Positions 45,061 to 53,557 of a DNA stretch of 64,000 nt are shown piece after piece. The stretch is from JALRHH01 sp964590315 (GTDB lineage Bacteria; Patescibacteriota; Saccharimonadia; Saccharimonadales; JALRHH01), in assembly GCA_964590315.1 (NCBI GenBank), contig CAZPVS010000004.1, forward strand, positions 5,348 through 69,347, read 5' to 3'. A model generated the notes under the pieces. The model made no database searches. It was not told the DNA's origin and saw only the letters and a program-made list of their open reading frames with translations. A program made the translations under genes and the position numbers. The number at the start of each line of letters is the position of its first letter. The first letter of the stretch is position 1.

Positions 45061-46320
45061 TTACTTCTGGCGAACCAATACTGCCAGAGATTCGATATGA
45101 GGTGTCCGGGGGAAAAAGTTATAACCCGTAAGTGATTGCACGGTGTATTTTTCTTGCAATATCGCAATGTCCCGGGCCTGCGTAATGGGGTTGCAGCTAA
45201 GGTACATCACTCTGGGAGGAGCAGCATCCAGAATACGTTGCACAACGTGTGGATGTAAACCAGCGCGAGGTGGGTCGACAATAAGGCTATGATCACTATC
45301 AATATACTCCAACGCAGACTCAGCAGATGCTTCTATGACTTCTGCAGTTGATGTCTGTGCATTAACTCGTCCCATTGCGCAATTATGAGGATCGGATTCA
45401 ATAAGCAATGCCTTACCGCCTATGGCGAGTCCAATTGTTCCGACACCACTGTACATATCAATATACGGCTCATCCCCCACCGCAGTGCGGATGGCGGTCA
45501 ACGCTTCTGAAAATATATCCAAGTTGACCTGGAAAAATGAATTAACATCGTATGTTATAACACGATCCCCGACGGTATCGGACAAGGTTATGTCACCGTA
45601 GATATACAACTCTTTCGTGAGGACACTGGCAGGACTCTTGGGGGTAGAGTAGTAAATCGCAAACCCCTTAATACTGCCACCGACCTCGGGTAGTTGTGGA
45701 AATTGTTCGTCTTTTACAAAGAGTGCCGCCACCACTTCACCCGCCTGGTTGGCGCGAATGACCACCGATTTCAACTGGGACCCCCGAATCTGATGTTTGT
45801 TCAATACTGCGAGAATGCGCTGGGCAGCTTCATCTATAGCCGGCATGGCGATGCTACTACCTGGTACGATACGCTTGCCATGGCTACCACGGTGGAATAA
45901 CGCCATGTGTAAACCGGCTTCATCCGCCCAGAAGGAGTATTCCATTTTGTTACGATAATGCCATTGTTGATCAGTCGCGTGCATCGTAATCTGCTCGACA
46001 CCTCGTACATGTTCACGCTGCATCGTTTCGACGAGGATGTCTCGCTTGAACTTGTTTTCAGCCGCATACGTCATAATCTGCCACGGGCTCGTGCTCATAT
46101 ACGCTTCATCCCGAGGCGTTATGCGATCTACTGAGGGTGCAAGAATTACTTCTGCTATACCTTCCGCAAGTTTGTGTTTGCTTTTGGTTAGCTGAACACG
46201 AACTTCTTCACCTGGGAGTGCGTTCCACACAAAGACACGCCGACCATCTGCCAGCGTGCCTATTCCCTGCCCACCATGGACAAGTTTTTCAATAGTAACG
46301 ACTTCTTCGATCACGGACAA
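45061..46320 (-). CDS. 23S rRNA (uracil-5)-methyltransferase, RlmD/RumA family
   Basis: 419 aa. An N-terminal TRAM domain (IEKLVHGGQGIGTLADGRRVFV) and a SAM-binding methyltransferase with NSFFQVN, DMYSGVGTIGLAI, LIVDPPRAGLHPHV and the catalytic SCNPITQARD (Cys nucleophile). The Fe-S cysteines of E. coli RlmD are absent. The exact uridine cannot be told. The start is TTG 46320 or GTG 46314; no Shine-Dalgarno is seen. It begins 5 nt after the heliorhodopsin stop, so it is likely co-transcribed. Confidence 0.87.
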   Translation of the reverse strand: MSVIEEVVTIEKLVHGGQGIGTLADGRRVFVWNALPGEEVRVQLTKSKHKLAEGIAEVILAPSVDRITPRDEAYMSTSPWQIMTYAAENKFKRDILVETMQREHVRGVEQITMHATDQQWHYRNKMEYSFWADEAGLHMALFHRGSHGKRIVPGSSIAMPAIDEAAQRILAVLNKHQIRGSQLKSVVIRANQAGEVVAALFVKDEQFPQLPEVGGSIKGFAIYYSTPKSPASVLTKELYIYGDITLSDTVGDRVITYDVNSFFQVNLDIFSEALTAIRTAVGDEPYIDMYSGVGTIGLAIGGKALLIESDPHNCAMGRVNAQTSTAEVIEASAESALEYIDSDHSLIVDPPRAGLHPHVVQRILDAAPPRVMYLSCNPITQARDIAILQEKYTVQSLTGYNFFPRTPHIESLAVLVRQK

Positions 46321-46325
46321 AAGTT

Positions 46326-47270
46326 TTATTGTGCGTAGAGACCGATGATAAGAACGACTGCAAGGGAAACTTTAGTGAGCGAATTAATGACGGTATAGGT
46401 ACGGTCGACTGCAGGATAATCATGCGATCCGTTGCGAAGCTTGTATGCATTCCATTGTGCGCGAATAGTGGCAAGAAGGCCCGTTGCAACAACCGCTGCA
46501 GCAGCATATGCATACCATGGTGAACGCTCCATGCCATACACGTATGTTGCAAGCATAGTAAGCACGAGTGCAAGTACGGGAACGGCGACCGCTACTTGTG
46601 CGGCGCGGTACGTTGCACGAGCAGGTTTGCCAGTGGCAGCGTTCTCGCGCTCGAACATCCATGCAAAGTAAGCTGCAAGTGCTACGAATACCATAGCAAG
46701 CTTTAGACCTGCAGCATCCTGAAGGCCGTTGAGGAGTGCAACAATCTCGAACATCAGTACGTTAGTAATAGCAAAATCTACCCAACGAAGTGTCTGGACT
46801 CTTCGTTTCATGCCCGCTTGCTCACGTGCAAAATAACGTGTGCCACGGAGTAAAGCCAATACTGCTGCGACGGCCAACGTCGCGACGAGCAGCCATCGGA
46901 ATTCAACTTCGTATAGTACGTGCGCAGCAGGAGCAAGCACTGTCCCTGCCCGACTGGCAAGTTCATCCTTTGCGAGATGTCCCATGAGCACTTGCGCGGA
47001 TTCATTGTTCATCAGTAAGCCTGCAGCAACGGCGAGCGCAGTAAACAGCAAACCAAGTCGTACCTGGACACGCCGTAAGAAAGCAAATCGGCTTTCAACA
47101 ATACGAATGGTCACTTTAGTATCATGCTTGGCAACAACAGGCTTTGCAGTTATTGCTGCTGATTTCTTTACTTTTGCGGATGCCATAGTTGTTTTTGTAG
47201 CTGCCTTAACAGTCGGTTTTCTTTTTGTGGTTTTAGTCTTTGCCTTGGTGGTAGAAGTTGTTTTAGCCAT
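46326..47270 (-). CDS. Heliorhodopsin, divergent, with lysine-rich N-terminal extension
   Basis: 314 aa, seven membrane helices after a Lys/Thr/Ala-rich tail of about 55 residues. It aligns by eye with heliorhodopsin 48C12: LRWVDFAITNVLMFEIVALLNG matches the TM3 segment RWVEY..., followed by a matching ALAAYFAWMFEREN segment, and TYTVINSLTKVSLAVVL matches the TM7 segment with the retinal-binding Lys. The Schiff-base Lys would be K300. The counterion position, Glu107 in 48C12, is D165. The distance from counterion to Lys is 135 here and 134 in 48C12. The His80 position appears non-His. Heliorhodopsins sense light and do not pump protons. An extended -10 (TGA-TATATT) ends 6 nt before the ATG. 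Confidence 0.82.
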   Translation of the reverse strand: MAKTTSTTKAKTKTTKRKPTVKAATKTTMASAKVKKSAAITAKPVVAKHDTKVTIRIVESRFAFLRRVQVRLGLLFTALAVAAGLLMNNESAQVLMGHLAKDELASRAGTVLAPAAHVLYEVEFRWLLVATLAVAAVLALLRGTRYFAREQAGMKRRVQTLRWVDFAITNVLMFEIVALLNGLQDAAGLKLAMVFVALAAYFAWMFERENAATGKPARATYRAAQVAVAVPVLALVLTMLATYVYGMERSPWYAYAAAAVVATGLLATIRAQWNAYKLRNGSHDYPAVDRTYTVINSLTKVSLAVVLIIGLYAQ

Positions 47271-47276
47271 GCCAAC

Positions 47277-47282
47277 AATATA
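47277..47282 (-). promoter_or_regulatory. Extended -10 of the heliorhodopsin gene, leaderless
   Basis: TATATT preceded by TGA on the minus strand, 6 nt before ATG 47270, in the 34-nt gap after msrA. It gives the gene a promoter of its own besides read-through from msrA. Confidence 0.45.
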
Positions 47283-47304
47283 TCACAACTGGTTCACAGA
47301 TGTA

Positions 47305-47787
47305 CTACTCTATCGGAGTATACGGTATATGACACATACCCCGCCCCGTCCGCACAGTGAACTTCTGGTGATATTCCTCCGCTTTGTAAAACTGTGTGGC
47401 GGGCACAATCTGGGTAACGATGGGTCTATCGTACGATGGCTGCAGCGAGTCACGAACAGTCATAGCAAGACGTTTTTGATTGTTGTCAATATAGAAGACT
47501 GCTGATCGATATTGACTCCCCACGTCACGACCTTGCCGATTATGCTGAGTGGGGTCATGCATACGAAAAAAATGCCGGACGAGCCGCTCGTACGAAATGA
47601 TTGTTGCGTCAAACCGAATTTCAACTGCTTCGGCATGGCCGGTATCCCCATGACACACATCATCGTAAGTTGGGCGTGTCGTTTCGCCGCCTATATAGCC
47701 GACCGTAGTTTGCAAGACGCCAGGTATCTGATCGAAATAATACTGTACGCCCCAGAAACATCCTGCTGCAAAGATAGCTCTCATCAT
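47305..47787 (-). CDS. msrA: Peptide methionine sulfoxide reductase MsrA
   Basis: 160 aa. The catalytic Cys lies in AAGCFWGVQYYF near residue 10; GYIGGETTRPTYDDVCHGDTGHAEAVEI and HDPTQHNRQGRDVGSQYRS are typical. It reduces Met-S-sulfoxide in damaged proteins. The resolving Cys near the C-terminus may be the one in GRGMCHIPY. It lies upstream of the heliorhodopsin gene and 5 nt after the DUF457-type gene, so an oxidative or light-stress link is plausible. Confidence 0.95.
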   Translation of the reverse strand: MMRAIFAAGCFWGVQYYFDQIPGVLQTTVGYIGGETTRPTYDDVCHGDTGHAEAVEIRFDATIISYERLVRHFFRMHDPTQHNRQGRDVGSQYRSAVFYIDNNQKRLAMTVRDSLQPSYDRPIVTQIVPATQFYKAEEYHQKFTVRTGRGMCHIPYTPIE

Positions 47788-47792
47788 ATGTC

Positions 47793-48290
47793 CTAATTTT
47801 TTATTCTCAGTCGACGCCAGATTAAACCATCGAGAAATAAGTGACTAAAGTAGCCTGTCACCGCTGCCCCATAGTAGACGAGCGAAGCCGGCAAAATAGC
47901 ATCATTATATAAATACGGAACAAGAAGGATAGGCAGCGGGATGACAAACATAGCCCATTTTTTATGCGTCCATCCGCGGTGATGACCAACGATTGGTAGC
48001 ATAGCAATGAGGCCTAAGTACGCTGCCGCCTGAATATATCCCTGCCAAATTAATAAGACGTCGAGTGGAAATACAATCCCAAAAAAGATGTCCTGAGCTT
48101 TACTGTTTGTATCCACATCAGGGAAAAGTCCAAATAAGATACCGATGATGAATACCGCGGATACGGCTTGCCAATTGCCGAGAACACCCGCTGCTTCAGC
48201 AAATTTTTCAATGGGTAAAAATGAAATAGCTCCAGCATATGCCGCTGAAAGTACGATGCCCCCGCCGATGTGCCCTTTATAATTTGCCAC
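47793..48290 (-). CDS. YdjM/DUF457-type membrane metal-dependent hydrolase
   Basis: 165 aa, four or five membrane helices. Conserved polar motifs in membrane loops: FGLFPDVDTNS, GHHRGWTHKKW and YFSHLFLDGLIWRR, which together form the predicted metal site of DUF457. Substrate unknown. Start is GTG 48290, 6 nt after the DUF427 gene stop. Confidence 0.85.
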   Translation of the reverse strand: MANYKGHIGGGIVLSAAYAGAISFLPIEKFAEAAGVLGNWQAVSAVFIIGILFGLFPDVDTNSKAQDIFFGIVFPLDVLLIWQGYIQAAAYLGLIAMLPIVGHHRGWTHKKWAMFVIPLPILLVPYLYNDAILPASLVYYGAAVTGYFSHLFLDGLIWRRLRIKN

Positions 48291-48296
48291 AACACA

Positions 48297-48629
48297 TCAT
48301 TTCTGGGCTACGGGGGGTTCCGTTGCCGTGTCAGTAACGGTTACATCACGCCAGAACGCAACGTAACCAGAGAAATCTTTTTTAACAATATCGAGTGCTC
48401 CCGGCAGAGGACTAGGATAGCTCCAGGCGCAATCCTGGCTTACATCTTCTCCCTGTCCCACATGAAAATATTGACATACTCCCTTCCACGGACAAGTGTA
48501 TGGCGTGGAACTTTCTGTAAGGTATGTTTGGTTGACCGACTGTGGCGGAAAATACCAGTTGCCTTCTATATAAATAAGCTCTTCGCGTGGTGCCTCCGCA
48601 ATGATACTGTCTCTCCAGATTGCTTTCAT
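48297..48629 (-). CDS. DUF427 domain protein
   Basis: 110 aa from ATG 48629, which overlaps the stop of the upstream flavin reductase gene (ATGA). The pattern MKAIWRDSIIAEA, GNWYFPPQSV, STPYTCPWKGVCQYF and VAFWRDV is the DUF427 fold, common in actinobacteria and cyanobacteria, function unknown. Short acidic tail. Confidence 0.85.
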   Translation of the reverse strand: MKAIWRDSIIAEAPREELIYIEGNWYFPPQSVNQTYLTESSTPYTCPWKGVCQYFHVGQGEDVSQDCAWSYPSPLPGALDIVKKDFSGYVAFWRDVTVTDTATEPPVAQK

Positions 48630-49186
48630 GATGTTTTTTCCCTTCCCTGTTTTAGTACCCGTGCCATCCATAGCAGTTCGTCGTACAATTTCTGAGTATT
48701 TTTTTGATACTGCTCGCGAAATGTTTCAACTAATTGTCCATCTTCCATAAACATATCCTGTACTTTTGGGAAATATAGCTCAGGGTGAATATTGACGAGG
48801 CCTAGACGATGACATACCGCTAAAAGTGCCTCGCACGCACGGACACCACCCCAACTACCACTGCTCACCCCAACCAACGCCACGGGCTTGTGCTGATAGT
48901 TATCATATTCACTGTCGAGCATACGCTTCAAGCTACCCGGAAAGCTATGATTATATTCCGGAGTGACAATAATAAATGCATCAGCTTTTGCGGTGATCTC
49001 TGAGTAGCGGAGATCTTTCACGTCCTCACCTTCATCGACCAGCATAAGCTCCTGCGGATCAACAAACACAATCTCAACATCCGTTAAGCTTTTGCCATAG
49101 GTCTCAATATAATGCGCCGCCTTAATAGACTCACGCTTTGCCCGAACGGTGCCAACAAGTACCGCGACTGTGAGCTGGTCGTTCAT
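48626..49186 (-). CDS. NADPH-dependent FMN reductase family protein
   Basis: 186 aa flavodoxin-like fold. VAVLVGTVRAKRESIKAA at the start and VTPEYNHSFPGSLKRMLD (residues about 94-111) are the FMN-binding signature of this family, followed by PVALVGVSSGSWGGVRACE. It could reduce flavins or quinones. The start lies 10 nt after lysS; the stop overlaps the DUF427 ATG. Confidence 0.9.
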   Translation of the reverse strand: MNDQLTVAVLVGTVRAKRESIKAAHYIETYGKSLTDVEIVFVDPQELMLVDEGEDVKDLRYSEITAKADAFIIVTPEYNHSFPGSLKRMLDSEYDNYQHKPVALVGVSSGSWGGVRACEALLAVCHRLGLVNIHPELYFPKVQDMFMEDGQLVETFREQYQKNTQKLYDELLWMARVLKQGREKTS

Positions 49187-49196
49187 TGCACCCCCT

Positions 49197-50708
49197 TTAT
49201 GAGAATTTTACGTCTGGGTAGATGGTCTTAGTGGTTTCGTCGATTTCGTGGCGGAGTTGTGGGAATGGCACGCCTTCACGGGCAGTGACGCCTTCGAACA
49301 CCCAAAATACACGTTCACTGTAACCCCATCCGCATGCGGGCGGCATACCGTATTCAAGCATTTCCACATAATCAATATCGAGCATCATTGCTTCTTCGTC
49401 GCCGGCGTCACGCATCTGTTGTTGCTCAGTAAACCGCTGTAACTGATCGATGGGATCATTTAATTCACTAAAGCCATTGCCGAGCTCTGATCCGGCAATC
49501 ACCGGCTGGAACCGCTGGACCGTCTGCGGGTGATCCGGGTTGGCTTTTGCCAATGGGCTGACGAAGAGAGGCGTGTTGATGAGCCACACAGGCCCGGCCA
49601 CGTCTTTGCGGATATGTTTCCAGAGTTTATCGATGCCACGAGCAATATTCTCCGTTTTCTCTACCTCGAGCTTGTTGTCCTGGAGAGCCTTCTTAACTTG
49701 CGCAATATCGCAATTAAAGACATCAATGTTGTAGCGATCCTGAATAACTTGAGCATAATCCCATTCCTCCCAATCCTTAGCCAGATCAACGGTAAATCCG
49801 TTCATACTGAACTGTAATGTACCGAAAGTAGTATGGAGAACTTCGCGGTACATTTCTGTCATAAATTTCATACCATCACGCCAGTCGGCATACGCCCAAT
49901 ACCATTCCATTGCGACGTGCTCTGGCAAATGCTCGTCACTGTAATTCTCGTTACGAAAACGTGGCCCAATATCATATACCTTTTCATACCCGCCGCCAAG
50001 CAAGCGTTTCAGTGGCAGTTCATGGCTAATTCGAAGGTAAAAGTCTTGATCCAAGGCGTCCATGTGCGTCACAAATGGATTCGCATCTGCGCCCCCTGTC
50101 GTATGCTCAAGCACAGGGATATTAATTTCCGCAAAGCCGTTTTTATTCAAAAAATCGCGCGTTGCCTGCCAGAATTTACTTCGTCGGATAAACCGTTCCC
50201 GCACCTCATGATTGACGCTCATGTCCACATAACGGCGACGCATTCGCTCTTCTTTGTTGGTAAAACCTTCTTGCTCAGTCGGCATACCACGCAAACTTTT
50301 CGTAAGAATCCGTAGTTGTCGAACTTCGATAGAAATCTCGCCCGTCTGTGTCTTGATAACAGTACCCGTCGCCTCGATGAAATCACCTGGATCAAGTAAA
50401 TTGATTTGCGCAAACCCCACCTGACTATGAACGGCATCCAGAGGTTCAAGCAGATCGTGTTTCAGAAATAGTTGCACCTGACCGCTAAAATCACGCAGTA
50501 TAAAGAATGCGATCTTGCCAAATTTGCGCGTACCCATTAGCCTCCCGGCCACTGTTACCTCTTGGCCGTTCAGCTCATCAAATGTGCTAACAATAGTACC
50601 CGCATCGTGCGTCCGACGGGCCGTTGCCGGATACGGGTTTATACCGAGATTTTTTATCTCATCGAGTTTTCTTAAGCGCTCATCGCGCAGTTCTTTCAGT
50701 GTTGCCAT
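49197..50708 (-). CDS. lysS: Lysyl-tRNA synthetase, class II
   Basis: 503 aa. OB-fold anticodon-binding domain (EVTVAGRLMGTRKFGKIAFF) and class II catalytic domain with motif 2 (YDIGPRFRNENYSDEHLPEHV) and motif 3 (MLEYGMPPACGWGYSERVF; the usual GIDR is less exact). Charges tRNA-Lys. An inverted repeat (50734-50782) lies upstream of the start. Confidence 0.95.
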   Translation of the reverse strand: MATLKELRDERLRKLDEIKNLGINPYPATARRTHDAGTIVSTFDELNGQEVTVAGRLMGTRKFGKIAFFILRDFSGQVQLFLKHDLLEPLDAVHSQVGFAQINLLDPGDFIEATGTVIKTQTGEISIEVRQLRILTKSLRGMPTEQEGFTNKEERMRRRYVDMSVNHEVRERFIRRSKFWQATRDFLNKNGFAEINIPVLEHTTGGADANPFVTHMDALDQDFYLRISHELPLKRLLGGGYEKVYDIGPRFRNENYSDEHLPEHVAMEWYWAYADWRDGMKFMTEMYREVLHTTFGTLQFSMNGFTVDLAKDWEEWDYAQVIQDRYNIDVFNCDIAQVKKALQDNKLEVEKTENIARGIDKLWKHIRKDVAGPVWLINTPLFVSPLAKANPDHPQTVQRFQPVIAGSELGNGFSELNDPIDQLQRFTEQQQMRDAGDEEAMMLDIDYVEMLEYGMPPACGWGYSERVFWVFEGVTAREGVPFPQLRHEIDETTKTIYPDVKFS

Positions 50709-50733
50709 TATGTTATCTAGGTTACAGGTTTTA

Positions 50734-50782
50734 GGTAAAAGGTTCCAGTCCCAAAGCGGTATGCCCCGAGAGGCCTTTTACC
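50734..50782. repeat. Inverted repeat between greA and lysS
   Basis: GGTAAAAGG (50734-50742) and CCTTTTACC (50774-50782), perfect 9-bp arms around a 31-nt loop. On the minus strand it would be a stem-loop after greA or in the lysS leader; no T-run. Confidence 0.55.
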
Positions 50783-50797
50783 CATATCTATACCCTA

Positions 50798-51253
50798 TTA
50801 GGAGATACGTGTAATCTTGTATACGTGCGTATCTGCAGGTGTCTTGATTTCAACTGAGTCACCTAACTTCTTCCCCATAAGCGCTTGGCCGATAGGAGAT
50901 TCATCAGATATCTTGCCGTTGAGTGGGTCTGCTTCTACAGTACCGACAATCTGGAACTGTTTCTTGGCGCCATTTTCGAGTGTAACAACTGAGCCAAGCT
51001 GTACCTTACTGTCACCTTTTGGTTTTGTAATTACCTCAACGTTGTTCAGGATATGCTCTACTTCTGATATCCGTGCCTCAAGCTTCTCTTGCTCTTGACG
51101 AGCTGTTTGGTATTCGGCGTTTTCCGCAAGATCGCCAAATTCACGGGCAGTCTTAATCTTCTCAGCAACCACACTGCGTTGCGGAATAAGCTCATCGAGC
51201 TCTTTTTGTAATTCATCGACCCCTTCTTGGGTCAAGCTAAACTTCTTATTCAT
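50798..51253 (-). CDS. greA: Transcription elongation factor GreA
   Basis: 151 aa. N-terminal coiled coil (LTQEGVDELQKELDELIPQRSVVAEKI, with the acidic tip DLAENAEYQTARQEQ) and C-terminal FKBP-like domain ending VEIKTPADTHVYKITRI. Rescues backtracked RNA polymerase. AAGGAG precedes ATG 51253. Confidence 0.96.
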   Translation of the reverse strand: MNKKFSLTQEGVDELQKELDELIPQRSVVAEKIKTAREFGDLAENAEYQTARQEQEKLEARISEVEHILNNVEVITKPKGDSKVQLGSVVTLENGAKKQFQIVGTVEADPLNGKISDESPIGQALMGKKLGDSVEIKTPADTHVYKITRIS

Positions 51254-51334
51254 GGTCTACTCCTTCCGTCCCCATGCTGTTGCGGGGCTTTTTTGTATCT
51301 GTCTCTCGGAATTAACTTAATTATATCAACTTGC

Positions 51335-52585
51335 TTATGACTTAGATAGCATTTTCAGCAAATCATCAGTTGTTGCCATACTCGTTTCGTCTGCGAGTCG
51401 TGATTTGAATTCATGCTTGCCTGCTTCAACTGTCTTGGCACTAACTACCACTCGATACGGCATGCCCATCAGGTCTGCGTCTGCAAACTTCTCTCCCGGG
51501 CGCGTATCACGGTCATCATATAGTACCGAAATCCCTTGGGTAGTCAATACCCTATACAATTCATCAGCTGAAGATATCACAGATGGCATATCTCCCAGCC
51601 GTGCGAGGTAGACTTTGAACGGCGCCACCTGCTCCGGCCATACCAAACCTTTTTCGTCTGCAAACTTCTCTGCCAGCATCCCCATTGCTCGAGTGATGCC
51701 AATGCCGTATGAGGCAAGGTATACTGGTTTTTCGGTGCCGTCCTCGTCTGTAAAGGTGATGTGCATGGTTGCTGATTTCTCGGTGCCAAACTTAAAAATA
51801 TTGCCCGCTTCCACACTTTTTACTGGTTGTAATTCATCGCGGTTAATACCCATTTCCTGCGCGGCATCTTCAAGTACTTCTTCATTGACTGCAGTACCCG
51901 AGTCTTGATGATAGTAGAGTACATCTTCTCCTGCATCGCAAATAGTTTGAAACTCGTGACTAAACTTTGTGAAGGCCCCACCACTTGCAAATGTCACGTA
52001 TGTATCCTCACCAACGCCAAGCCGCTCAAACACACGCTGGTAGGCTGTTATCACCGTGTCATAATATGCATCCATATCCGCTTCTGTGGCGTGCAGAGAA
52101 TACATGTCTTTCATCACGAATTCCCGACCGCGCATAATACCACTTTTGGCGCGTAGCTCATTACGCATTTTCGTCTGAAACTGATACACGCTGACTGGCA
52201 GGTCTTTATAGCTGTGCACAAATTGCTTCATCATTTCCAGAATAGCCTCTTCGTGCGACCATCCAAATCCTACTTCAGTACCGTCTTTCAGCTTTGATTT
52301 GAACCATACGTCCACGACGTCATCATCCCAGCGACCTGTTGCTTGCCACGTTTCTTTCGGCTGCAAACTGCTCATAATCAGCTCCTGGCCACCAACTGCA
52401 TTCATTTCTTCACGTACAATCTGTTTAATATTCTCGAGCACCCGAAGCCCGAGTGGCGTATAGGCATACACGCCTGCCATAACCTTATAGACATAACCCG
52501 CCCGAATAAGAAGCTGGGCGTTGAGGGCTACTTCGTCAGCAGGAGCGTCTTTTCTGGTTTTAGTGAATAATTGTGATGTTCTCAT
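51335..52585 (-). CDS. proS: Prolyl-tRNA synthetase without editing insertion
   Basis: 416 aa, against about 570 for the usual bacterial enzyme. Class II motifs are intact: AYTPLGLRVLENI, QTKMRNELRAKSGIMRGREFVMKD (motif 2) and YLASYGIGITRAMGML (motif 3), then the anticodon-binding domain (ISVLYDDRDTRPGEKFADADLMGMPYRV). The INS editing domain expected between motifs 2 and 3 is missing, so mis-charged Ala-tRNA-Pro would not be cleared in cis. This form is known from mitochondria and some reduced bacteria. Confidence 0.94.
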   Translation of the reverse strand: MRTSQLFTKTRKDAPADEVALNAQLLIRAGYVYKVMAGVYAYTPLGLRVLENIKQIVREEMNAVGGQELIMSSLQPKETWQATGRWDDDVVDVWFKSKLKDGTEVGFGWSHEEAILEMMKQFVHSYKDLPVSVYQFQTKMRNELRAKSGIMRGREFVMKDMYSLHATEADMDAYYDTVITAYQRVFERLGVGEDTYVTFASGGAFTKFSHEFQTICDAGEDVLYYHQDSGTAVNEEVLEDAAQEMGINRDELQPVKSVEAGNIFKFGTEKSATMHITFTDEDGTEKPVYLASYGIGITRAMGMLAEKFADEKGLVWPEQVAPFKVYLARLGDMPSVISSADELYRVLTTQGISVLYDDRDTRPGEKFADADLMGMPYRVVVSAKTVEAGKHEFKSRLADETSMATTDDLLKMLSKS

Positions 52586-52702
52586 GGATTGATACTTCCG
52601 GTGTTATATAAATAAAATTATGAGGTCAGATAATCATACGGCTCGAGCCGGCAGCTGTGGGAGGGAGAAGAAACGGCGGTTCATGTTCTGCATTATTTTA
52701 TC

Positions 52703-53557
52703 CTACGCTACCTTAAAGATAAATAGCACCGTGAAGGCAATGCCATTTTTCATGAAATGCACAATAATCCCTGGCCATAGACTCCCCGTCTTGTGCCGCA
52801 ACCAAATCAGAACCATTGACAGTACAAATGTATCTGCGGCCGCCGTCCACAACAGTGGTTTACCGCTACCCCATTGCAAATGAGCGGCAGCAAACACTAG
52901 GCTGGCCACCAATGCCGCAACAATAACTGGCATTCGGGTGCGCAACCCTGTAAACATAAATCCACGCACAAGGATTTCCTCAACCAACGGAGGGAGAATT
53001 ACCAAACTCACAAAAATAAAGAGTAGTTCGGGACCTACTGCCGTTGTGTCAAAGCCTAGCTCCTGTGATTGTTCCGTATCTACTTGAGGGAATAACGCTG
53101 TGAGTAGGTTAAACACGACGAGTGCGTAGAGCCCAAAGTACGCGACAAACCCACCCACGGCGTATGGAATATCCCGCCATCGAGGTTTCACCCAGCCAAT
53201 AGCTACCCAGGGAGTCCGTCGACGTTTCATGAAAACATACAATAAACCAATGGTAATCGCTTCTACGAGCAAGATAAATATAAACTGATAGAGCGCCGAG
53301 GAATCCAGCTCAGAGGCAAGGCGCTCATCACCATATCCCCTTGCCCCGCCGTAAATACCAATTGCCAAGCCGGCAACAAGCTGACTAATAAAATATACTG
53401 CGACGGTAATACCGACCGCTTCTTGCGGCGTCCAGTTAACCAGCGCTTCAGACCCAGGAGTTCTAGTATGTGCCGCAAAGAACCGGACGAGTCCGTAAAG
53501 GCCCAGAATGAACAAGAGTGCAATCGCGCCCATTTCAGGATTAAATACGAGATTCAT
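52703..53557 (-). CDS. CPBP family intramembrane metalloprotease
   Basis: 284 aa with about eight membrane helices. The motif EEILVRGFMFTGL (Glu-Glu and Arg) and the later AAAHLQWGS (His) are the conserved CPBP/CAAX protease residues. Roles range from prenyl-protein processing to bacteriocin immunity; not assignable here. The site-2 protease stop is immediately adjacent (no gap). Confidence 0.87.
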   Translation of the reverse strand: MNLVFNPEMGAIALLFILGLYGLVRFFAAHTRTPGSEALVNWTPQEAVGITVAVYFISQLVAGLAIGIYGGARGYGDERLASELDSSALYQFIFILLVEAITIGLLYVFMKRRRTPWVAIGWVKPRWRDIPYAVGGFVAYFGLYALVVFNLLTALFPQVDTEQSQELGFDTTAVGPELLFIFVSLVILPPLVEEILVRGFMFTGLRTRMPVIVAALVASLVFAAAHLQWGSGKPLLWTAAADTFVLSMVLIWLRHKTGSLWPGIIVHFMKNGIAFTVLFIFKVA

